From positions 1 to 7,094 of the forward strand of contig JAGHAD010000133.1 in NCBI GenBank assembly GCA_021161685.1: DNA of 7,094 nucleotides. The letters are read 5' to 3'. This DNA comes from Thermoplasmata archaeon. Lineage in GTDB: Archaea; Thermoplasmatota; E2; DHVEG-1; B18-G2. A model generated the notes under the pieces. That model did no database searches. It saw only the letters and a program-made list of their open reading frames with translations, and was not told the origin of the DNA. Shown here piece after piece: positions 1 to 5,938 of this stretch (its first letter is position 1; every line of letters starts with the position of its first letter). The translations under genes and the position numbers were made by a program.

Positions 1-51
1 GGGATATGCTCTGTCCAGCTAATTATTCAACACAGCATCGTATCAAAATTG

Positions 52-60
52 TTTTAAAAT
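52..60 (+). promoter_or_regulatory. TATA-like box for the Ldh2-family dehydrogenase gene
   Basis: The AT-only run TTTTAAAAT is centred about 25 bp upstream of the ATG at 81. In archaea the TATA box centre usually lies about 25-27 bp upstream of transcription start, so initiation is expected at or next to the ATG. No Shine-Dalgarno precedes the ATG; the bases just before it are TTCCCGGGAC. Together this suggests a leaderless transcript. The first 80 bases hold no gene that I can recognise. The call rests on motif and spacing only. Confidence 0.42.
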
Positions 61-80
61 CTAGCTGAGATTCCCGGGAC

Positions 81-1166
81 ATGTTCGAAAAGGTGGAGGT
101 CGATGAAAGTTATATCAGGATTCCGAAGGATAGGCTGGAGGAGTTTTATATAAATGTGCTTACAGCTTTATCTGTGCAGAAGGAAGATGCAAGGATAGTT
201 GCCGATAACCTGATAATAGCCGACTTGAGGGGGATAGAGAGTCATGGGGCTCAGAGGTTTGGAAGGTATGTCAGAGCCATAAAGAAGGGAACGGTTAACC
301 TGAAGCCAGATATAAAGATAGAAAAAGAGAGTCAGGTTCATGCTCTTCTGGATGGAGATGAAGGGTTGGGGCAGCCGGTCAGTTATAAAGCTATGATGTT
401 GGCAATCGAAAAAGCTAAGGAGAATTTCATTGGTATGGTTGGCGTTAGGAATAGCAATCACTTTGGAATAGCGGGTCATTATTCTCTCCTGGCTGTTGAT
501 AGGGATATGATAGGTATATCTATGACGACGACTAGACCTCTCGTTGTGCCAACATGGGGTTTGGAAAGAGCTGTTGGAACAAACCCAATAGCTATAGGTA
601 TACCTGTAAAGGATAAGCCCCCTTTCTTGCTTGATATGGCTACGAGTGTTGTTGCGACCGGGAAGTTCGAGTTGTATAAAAGGAAGAATAAGCCAATTCC
701 GGAAGGATGGGGGCTCGATGGAAGAGGAGAGATAACGACAGATCCAAATAAGGTTTTGAGTGAGGGGGCAGAGCTTCCACTTGGGGGACTGGGTGAACTG
801 CTCGGTGGGCATAAAGGCTATGGGTTAAGCCTAGCGATAGATGCCCTTTGTGGAGTTTTGACCAATGCGACGTGGAGCAAATGGGTTAAGAATACAGATG
901 AGAAGAGAAGCAACGTTGGGCACATGTTCATTGCCATAAACATCGATGCATTCACTCCCGTTGAAGACTTCAAGGAAAGGATGAAAAGGATGATAGAGGA
1001 TGTGAAGAGGAGCAAGGCTATGAAAGGAAAGAAGATATGGTATCCGGGAGAGAAAGGAGCTTTTACGGCTGAAACCAGGCTAAAAATAGGCATACCAGTA
1101 TATCATAAAGTTGTTGAAGAGCTCAATGGATTTGCGAGAGAGGTTGGAGTTGAGAGATTGGTTTAG
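81..1166 (+). CDS. Ldh2-family malate/L-lactate/L-sulfolactate-type dehydrogenase
   Basis: This is a cytoplasmic NAD(P)-dependent oxidoreductase of the Ldh2 family, which is unrelated to classical Rossmann-fold LDH/MDH. Members interconvert 2-oxoacids and 2-hydroxyacids (malate, L-lactate, L-sulfolactate for coenzyme M, ureidoglycolate). At 361 aa it has the usual family length. Visible family blocks are DLRGIESHG (48-56, with the conserved Ser-His pair), NSNHFG (124-129), GTNPIAIG (166-173), LDMATS (184-189), a PEGWGLD segment near 207-213, GGHKGYG (242-248) and GHMFIAI near 280-286. A stop lies in frame at 66-68 and no other start codon follows it before 81, so ATG 81 is the first possible start. 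A later GTG at 93 is less likely. The next gene, prs, starts 38 bp downstream with its own TATA-like box. Family assignment is firm; the substrate cannot be read from sequence. Malate and sulfolactate dehydrogenase are the main archaeal alternatives. Confidence 0.93.
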   Translation: MFEKVEVDESYIRIPKDRLEEFYINVLTALSVQKEDARIVADNLIIADLRGIESHGAQRFGRYVRAIKKGTVNLKPDIKIEKESQVHALLDGDEGLGQPVSYKAMMLAIEKAKENFIGMVGVRNSNHFGIAGHYSLLAVDRDMIGISMTTTRPLVVPTWGLERAVGTNPIAIGIPVKDKPPFLLDMATSVVATGKFELYKRKNKPIPEGWGLDGRGEITTDPNKVLSEGAELPLGGLGELLGGHKGYGLSLAIDALCGVLTNATWSKWVKNTDEKRSNVGHMFIAINIDAFTPVEDFKERMKRMIEDVKRSKAMKGKKIWYPGEKGAFTAETRLKIGIPVYHKVVEELNGFAREVGVERLV

Positions 1167-1172
1167 CAAAAG

Positions 1173-1180
1173 CTAAAAAT
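1173..1180 (+). promoter_or_regulatory. TATA-like box for prs
   Basis: CTAAAAAT is centred about 28 bp upstream of the prs ATG at 1205. It is preceded by the purine-rich CAAAAG, which resembles an archaeal BRE. It falls in the 38-bp gap after the dehydrogenase stop. The region just before the ATG (AGAAAATTGCA) has no Shine-Dalgarno, so a leaderless prs mRNA is inferred. Read-through from the upstream gene is not excluded. Confidence 0.4.
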
Positions 1181-1204
1181 GGAAAAGCCATGTAGAAAAT
1201 TGCA

Positions 1205-2065
1205 ATGCTGATCGTACCTGGTAGCGCATCCAAAAAGGTCGCAGAGAACCTTTCTGAGTTGCTCAACTGCGGAATTGCAAAAGTAAACATAAAAGAATTT
1301 GCGGATGGAGAAAGGTACGTCAGATTAGAGGATGAGGTTAAGGATGAAGATCTGATCATCATCCAGAATACCTATCCAGATGGAAACATCATAGAGACTT
1401 TTTTACTCCAAGATGCTTCAGCAGATGCCGGAGCTAGGTCTATAACTCTAGTAATCCCGTACTATGGTTACGGAAGGCAGGACAGAAAATTTTTGGATGG
1501 AGAAGCGGTTAGTGCAAGGATACTAGCCGAGCTTTTGAGCTCGCTTTCCGATGCAATAATTCTCGTAGATCCCCATAAGCAACATATACTGAACTTTTTC
1601 AAAGTGCCTGCATACAGCTGTTCCGCAAACGAGGAAATCGCAAAATACCTGTCGGAAAAGGTTGACATCGTCCTTGCGCCGGATAAGGGAGCAATGGAAA
1701 GGGCAAAAGAAATTGCCAAAATAACGAATTGCGATTGCGATTTTCTTGAAAAGAGAAGAATAGATGATAGAACGGTAGAGATAGAACCAAAGGAAGTGGA
1801 AGTTGATGGGAAGAGAGTTGCGATAGTGGATGATATCATTTCTACTGGAGGAACTATGGCAAAGGCGGTGGAAGAAATGAAAAAGCAGGGAGCCAAATGG
1901 GTTTGCGCCGCGTGCGTGCACGGGCTTTTTGTAAAAGATGCCATCAAAAAACTGGAAAAGGCTGGGGCTGATGAGATAGTTTCTACGGATTCGATCTACT
2001 CAAGGTTTAGTAAAGTGAGTGTTGCACCTGCAATAGTTAAAAAGCTCAAAGAGCTGATGGGATAA
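1205..2065 (+). CDS. prs: Ribose-phosphate pyrophosphokinase (PRPP synthase), archaeal type
   Basis: This cytoplasmic enzyme transfers pyrophosphate from ATP to ribose 5-phosphate, giving PRPP for purine, pyrimidine, histidine, tryptophan and NAD synthesis. At 286 aa it is about the length of the archaeal enzymes from Methanocaldococcus and Thermoplasma and shorter than typical bacterial Prs (about 315). The motifs are all present. FADGE (32-36) is the usual FPDGE. PYYGYGRQDRKF (85-96) is the ATP-binding segment. VDPHKQH (121-127) carries the metal-site histidine. PDKGA (159-163) contacts the ribose phosphate. EKRRIDDRT (182-190) is the catalytic flexible loop. VDDIISTGGT (208-217) is the PRPP-binding loop. 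An in-frame TAG at 1193-1195 lies four codons before ATG 1205 with no ATG/GTG/TTG between, so the start is fixed. aglB begins 46 bp downstream. No missing catalytic residue is seen. Confidence 0.97.
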   Translation: MLIVPGSASKKVAENLSELLNCGIAKVNIKEFADGERYVRLEDEVKDEDLIIIQNTYPDGNIIETFLLQDASADAGARSITLVIPYYGYGRQDRKFLDGEAVSARILAELLSSLSDAIILVDPHKQHILNFFKVPAYSCSANEEIAKYLSEKVDIVLAPDKGAMERAKEIAKITNCDCDFLEKRRIDDRTVEIEPKEVEVDGKRVAIVDDIISTGGTMAKAVEEMKKQGAKWVCAACVHGLFVKDAIKKLEKAGADEIVSTDSIYSRFSKVSVAPAIVKKLKELMG

Positions 2066-2067
2066 GG

Positions 2068-2074
2068 ATTTAAA
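2068..2074 (+). promoter_or_regulatory. TATA-like box for aglB
   Basis: ATTTAAA lies just after the prs stop (TAA at 2063-2065), preceded by purine-rich ATAAGG. Its centre is about 40 bp upstream of the proposed aglB ATG at 2112, so transcription would start near 2098 and leave a leader of about 14 nt. That leader would contain the GGTGATG ribosome-binding site. Co-transcription with prs is also possible. Confidence 0.38.
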
Positions 2075-2101
2075 GAGAAACTCGTTTAGGATTCGTTGCT
2101 G

Positions 2102-2108
2102 GGTGATG
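2102..2108 (+). promoter_or_regulatory. Shine-Dalgarno site that sets the aglB start
   Basis: GGTGATG matches the complement of the archaeal 16S rRNA 3' tail (consensus GGAGGTGAT). It ends 3 bases before ATG 2112, a spacing common for GGTGAT-type sites. The site itself contains the two earlier in-frame start codons (GTG 2103 and ATG 2106), so those are probably part of the ribosome-binding site rather than translated. This is the only gene of the four with such a site. Confidence 0.6.
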
Positions 2109-2111
2109 CAG

Positions 2112-5100
2112 ATGAAGGACAAGATCATTTCAAAAGATAAAGCAGTAATCGCCTTTTCACTATTCACAGCTTTCATGATAACCTTTCTTCTCGCCACCTA
2201 TTTCAACTATACCTCTGGGGTGGGAATAAATCCAAATGGGAAGAGCTTAGAAGACAAATTCTACCTATCTGGACCCGATCCGTACTACAACATGAGGCTA
2301 ATCGAGAAGACCATAGAAACTGGAAGATATCCCTATCTTGGTGGGATGTATGGAGGTTTGGATCCGTTACTCAACTATCCTCTTGGGGGATCTGGAGGGA
2401 GACCTCCACTGTTTAACATGATCACAATAGCGGTTGCAAAGGTGCTATCGATCTTCATGAGCATGGAAGACGCAATAGGCTATGCCATGCAGTTCCTTCC
2501 TTCACTGTATGGTGCTTTACTCGTTATTCCGGTCTATTTCATTGGAAGAACCCTTTTCAACAGAAAAGCCGGGTTGATAGCTGCTTTTATTGTACCACTA
2601 ATTCCAATCCATATAAGCTCTGGCCATGGTTGCTCTTATTCTCTCTATGATCACGATTCCTTTATCCTATTGCTCACATCAACAACCATAATGTTCCTGA
2701 TGATGAGCTTAAAGGAAGAGAATAAAAAGAAAGGATTGCTCTTTGCGATACTGGCTGGTGTCTTTGTTGGAGCGATCTCCCTGACATGGGTGGCTGGCAG
2801 ATACATATACGCATTGATTGCGGTTTATGCAATCGTACAGATGATAATAAACATGGTTAGATTAGATTACGATCCAAGAATTGCAAAGTATCCCTCAATA
2901 TCCCTTGTAACCGGTTATTTGCTTGCGACCCCTCTTTACTTCATAAAGCATGGTCTCAAACCAGCTCTTTCCTTCTACATCGTTCTAGCTGTCCTCGCTT
3001 TTGCCGCAGTCTATGTTGTCATTCTTAAGAAAAATATACCATGGGTAATTTCCATACCGATTATAGCATGTATCATAGCTGGAGGATTGACTTTTCTTTA
3101 CTATGTAAAGGATTCAACGAATCCAGCTCTTGCCCCTCTTGCCAGCATTGGAAAGGTTATATTTGGAGGAGTGTATCATTCAAAGGTATCAAAAACCATT
3201 GCAGAGGCCACAACATTTGGCATAAGCAGAACTTTTCTATCGTTCGGTCCGGCTCTCTATCTAATTTCATGGTTCGGTTTTATATACCTGATCCTATGGA
3301 AAAGGCTTTTGAAGAAGTGGGAACCTTTTGTCGTTCTCTTAACCGTTTGGTTCCTACTTGAGATGTACCTATCAGCATCTGCAGGTAGATTTCTCAATGA
3401 CCTTGTGCCACTGATAGCTATCTTCTCCGGTTCTGTCGTTGAGTTTGTACTCTCAAAAGTAGACTATGAAAGGATGATAAGAGGTATAAAGAGCACTGGT
3501 GGATTTAGAGGTATAAAGAAGCATTTGAAGCCTCTTCACGTTTTTGGCATACTGTTCGTTACATTCTTGATCGTCTTACCAAATGCATTTCTGTCGCTAG
3601 ATGCGGCTGTGCCGGTTACTGAAAAGGCAAAGATATTTGGTAAGGATTATAGAGCTGGATTTGGATTGAGCTTACATACCGAGCGCTACTGGGCAGATGC
3701 ATTCAAATGGATACGAGAGCAAACCAAGCACATAAAGGATGAAACAAAGAGACCCGCTTTCATTGCGTGGTGGGACTACGGTTTTTACTGCGTTGCTGTA
3801 GCTAAAGTTCCAACAGTTGCGGATAACTTCCAAGAAGGAATACCCGCCGCCGGAAATTTCTTGACTGCGCAGAGCGAGCAAGAGGCAACCGCAGTTTTCA
3901 TTGTCAGACTAGTTCAAGGGGACATGAAAAAGAACCATGGAAAAGTATCGGAAGGCGTAAAGAAAATTTTTGAGAAATATCTCGGCAACAACTCCACTGC
4001 GCTAATTGAGATATTTGAAGATCCGAAGGGGCATAAAAACTCGTCATACGGAAAGATCGTCAGTGAAGAGTATGGGGGAAAAGTTTACAGGGTAAGGGAA
4101 GAAAATGCTCTTTATCATGATGCAACAAAATTCCTCGTAGAACATTTAGATGACGAAAACCTGACTATGCTCTATAGGGATATACAGATCGAAACAGGGA
4201 AATGCATAAGGTACTGTGGAGTGGAAGGATACGATATGAATATATTCAACGTCTTTACTTTTCTGACAGATAAGGGATCCTTCGGTTACGAAACATATGA
4301 GGACGACTTCTTCAAGTACTACCTCATATCTGAAAAGACTGGAAAGAAGTACACGCCGGACGAGTTTAGGGAATTAACCAAGGGAAAAACGAGGGCTGAA
4401 ATAAGGGAAGAGTATGGAAGGATGAGGACTTACATAGAGAAAAAAGCTTCATTCTTTAATTCTATGGCATATCGCATATACGTTGGTCCAGTCGATAAAA
4501 ACATCTACATGAATTATTCTTCCAGCGGTTACTTCTATGGACTTCTAAGGCTGAACAACATTTACTTCCCAACCTATGGGTTAAAGCATTTCGTTGCGGA
4601 GTACATCTCGCCAGTAACAAAAGAAAAACCACTGATATTTGCCAGAGGTAGTGAATGCTATGGTATGCCCGCAGTTGTAATAGCAAAGTACTATGAAGGA
4701 GCTGTACTCAATGGTAGTATTCTATGCAATGGCAGACCTTTAAGAGCTGCTGTTGCGGTTGAGAAGGAAACTTGTGGAACGAGAGTTAAGATAAAACATG
4801 ATATGGTATTTACAGATCAAAATGGACATTTTAAGTTGCTCGCTCCAGCCGGAAACATAACGCTCGTAATCTACTTAGTAAGCAATGGAAAGGAGAAAGT
4901 CATAAAAGAAATTACATTCAACGCAACCAATGGAGGTTTTGCTCCAATAAGTGAAGAGGAAGCAACCAGAAGACCTGGGGTTAACTACATCAGGAATATA
5001 ACCATAGAAGTGAATGCATCTTCCATTGAAGGACATGTATTTGAAGATGTAAATTCGAATGGTAGTTATGATCCAAACATAGATAAGCCCTTACCCAAAG

Positions 5101-5897
5101 AGGAAGTGAAGTTGAGGAATTTAATTACTGGAACCCTCCTCTTTATTAAAACCAATGAAAGCGGATACTACAATTTCTCCAACCTCTTGCCGGGACTGTA
5201 TGAATTCACGGTTACTGAGAATGGAATTGAGATTTACAAGAACGATAGCCTCTTCCTAGCACCTGGCGGCAATTACCTGGATATAAGGAGACCAAAGACA
5301 TCAACTATCAAGGGAATAGTATATTTCGATAAAAACGATAACCTATCATATGATCTTGGAGAAGAGGTAAGTGGAGCAAGGATCGAATTGATATACTCAA
5401 AGACAAAGAAAGTGGTTGTAGAGGGAATAACAGATGAAAATGGAAGCTATCTCTTTAGTAACATACTTCCGGGAGATTATAGCCTGAATGTAACTTTCAT
5501 TAATGAAACAACGGGCATGCCAATGTATGTAGCAAGTGAGAGCATTAAAGTAGAAGAGAACAAAACTATTGAGAGAAACGTTTCTTTAGAACTGGCTGAG
5601 GTCAAGGTGAGCGGATACACCTTATTCGATAGAGAACCTATAGGAGATGTGTTCATAAACTTCATTCCAGCAGATATAGAAAACAATACCGCAGAGCCTG
5701 CATCCGCAACATCGAATGAAACAACGGGTTATTATGAAGCGATGCTAAAGCCCGGAATTTACAACGTAACTGCCTTCAAGGAAGAAATGGTAAACGAGAC
5801 GAATCAAACAATAAGGTACAGATATAGAGGTCAACTCGAGGTTCCAATGGGAAGTAAACCAATAGAGTTCAACATAGTTCTAGCAAGGGAGGAGTAA
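2112..5897 (+). CDS. aglB: AglB/STT3 oligosaccharyltransferase with long C-terminal domain array
   Basis: This is the catalytic subunit of archaeal N-glycosylation. It moves a glycan from a dolichol-linked carrier to Asn in N-X-S/T sequons on the outer face of the membrane. About 13 hydrophobic segments span residues 12-495. Family motifs are present. SGPDPYY (53-59, D56) is the first metal-binding motif. DHD (180-182) is the second. TIAE (362-365) is the TIXE motif. SAGRF (423-427) holds the conserved arginine after a late helix. WWDYG (553-557) recognises the sequon. ETGK (694-697) matches the DK-type ExxK pattern. Between WWDYG and ETGK lie about 140 residues, far more than I recall in Archaeoglobus AglB-L. 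Residues 861-1258 form four beta-sandwich domains. The protein is 1261 aa, against roughly 850-1000 for typical AglB. ATG 2112 is chosen because GGTGATG precedes it; GTG 2103 or ATG 2106 would add 3 or 2 residues. No glycosyltransferase genes adjoin it, so the glycan assembly enzymes must be elsewhere. Confidence 0.95.
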   Translation: MKDKIISKDKAVIAFSLFTAFMITFLLATYFNYTSGVGINPNGKSLEDKFYLSGPDPYYNMRLIEKTIETGRYPYLGGMYGGLDPLLNYPLGGSGGRPPLFNMITIAVAKVLSIFMSMEDAIGYAMQFLPSLYGALLVIPVYFIGRTLFNRKAGLIAAFIVPLIPIHISSGHGCSYSLYDHDSFILLLTSTTIMFLMMSLKEENKKKGLLFAILAGVFVGAISLTWVAGRYIYALIAVYAIVQMIINMVRLDYDPRIAKYPSISLVTGYLLATPLYFIKHGLKPALSFYIVLAVLAFAAVYVVILKKNIPWVISIPIIACIIAGGLTFLYYVKDSTNPALAPLASIGKVIFGGVYHSKVSKTIAEATTFGISRTFLSFGPALYLISWFGFIYLILWKRLLKKWEPFVVLLTVWFLLEMYLSASAGRFLNDLVPLIAIFSGSVVEFVLSKVDYERMIRGIKSTGGFRGIKKHLKPLHVFGILFVTFLIVLPNAFLSLDAAVPVTEKAKIFGKDYRAGFGLSLHTERYWADAFKWIREQTKHIKDETKRPAFIAWWDYGFYCVAVAKVPTVADNFQEGIPAAGNFLTAQSEQEATAVFIVRLVQGDMKKNHGKVSEGVKKIFEKYLGNNSTALIEIFEDPKGHKNSSYGKIVSEEYGGKVYRVREENALYHDATKFLVEHLDDENLTMLYRDIQIETGKCIRYCGVEGYDMNIFNVFTFLTDKGSFGYETYEDDFFKYYLISEKTGKKYTPDEFRELTKGKTRAEIREEYGRMRTYIEKKASFFNSMAYRIYVGPVDKNIYMNYSSSGYFYGLLRLNNIYFPTYGLKHFVAEYISPVTKEKPLIFARGSECYGMPAVVIAKYYEGAVLNGSILCNGRPLRAAVAVEKETCGTRVKIKHDMVFTDQNGHFKLLAPAGNITLVIYLVSNGKEKVIKEITFNATNGGFAPISEEEATRRPGVNYIRNITIEVNASSIEGHVFEDVNSNGSYDPNIDKPLPKEEVKLRNLITGTLLFIKTNESGYYNFSNLLPGLYEFTVTENGIEIYKNDSLFLAPGGNYLDIRRPKTSTIKGIVYFDKNDNLSYDLGEEVSGARIELIYSKTKKVVVEGITDENGSYLFSNILPGDYSLNVTFINETTGMPMYVASESIKVEENKTIERNVSLELAEVKVSGYTLFDREPIGDVFINFIPADIENNTAEPASATSNETTGYYEAMLKPGIYNVTAFKEEMVNETNQTIRYRYRGQLEVPMGSKPIEFNIVLAREE
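4692..5885 (+). other. Array of four extracellular beta-sandwich domains at the AglB C-terminus
   Basis: Numbering is from ATG 2112. D1 (about 861-966) resembles carboxypeptidase-regulatory-like domains (TDQNGHFKLLAPAG) and has C872 and C888, a possible disulfide. D2 (about 968-1058) and D3 (about 1062-1160) resemble SdrD-B/CNA-B domains. Each has a DxNxN acidic loop (979-991; 1073-1085) followed by a G-Y-x-F-S-N-x-L-P-G-x-Y signature (1018-1030; 1111-1123). D4 (about 1161-1258) is a shorter version with TGYYEAMLKPGIY. D2 and D3 look like duplicates of one unit at protein level but not as a clean DNA repeat. No membrane anchor follows, so the array should project outside the cell from the catalytic domain. 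Domain borders are by eye. Confidence 0.75.
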
Positions 5898-5906
5898 TTC
5901 AGTTAC

Positions 5907-5915
5907 TTTAATAAA
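5907..5915 (+). promoter_or_regulatory. TATA-like box for the MFS transporter gene
   Basis: TTTAATAAA is centred about 28 bp before the ATG at 5939, in the 41-bp gap after the aglB stop. There is no Shine-Dalgarno between it and the ATG (the last bases are ATAGATCG), which suggests a leaderless transcript. The pyrimidine-rich CCCCTTTATTTTG that follows (5916-5928) could also serve as a T-tract terminator for aglB. That second role is speculative. Confidence 0.42.
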
Positions 5916-5938
5916 CCCCTTTATTTTGCCATAGATCG

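Noticed and set aside
1..80. Possible tRNA or small RNA in the upstream end of the window
   Set aside because: Neither strand shows a T-arm, a CCA end or a convincing stem set. Only the TATA-like box is supportable.
95..153. A strong Shine-Dalgarno-like GGAGGT followed by ATG 103 and a 16-codon frame inside the dehydrogenase start
   Set aside because: It is out of frame with the gene, the spacing of 2 bases is too short, and the peptide is tiny. GGAGGT here is explained by Val-Glu-Val codons.
168..812. A 214-codon open frame on the minus strand
   Set aside because: It lies wholly inside the well-supported dehydrogenase gene, its translation resembles no family I know, and the plus frame carries all Ldh2 motifs.
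1179..1191. A small inverted repeat (ATGG-5-CCAT) between the prs TATA-like box and its start
   Set aside because: Four-base arms are expected by chance in an AT-rich gap and give no real support for an operator.
1529..1545. A palindromic stretch (CGAGC / GCTCG arms) that could form a hairpin
   Set aside because: It lies in the middle of the prs coding region, has short arms, and is explained by Ala-Glu-Leu-Leu-Ser codons.
1468..1947. A 159-codon minus-strand frame, with two more overlapping minus-strand frames in the same area
   Set aside because: All are antisense to prs, whose catalytic motifs are intact. Several overlapping frames in the same place are typical of codon-bias shadows.
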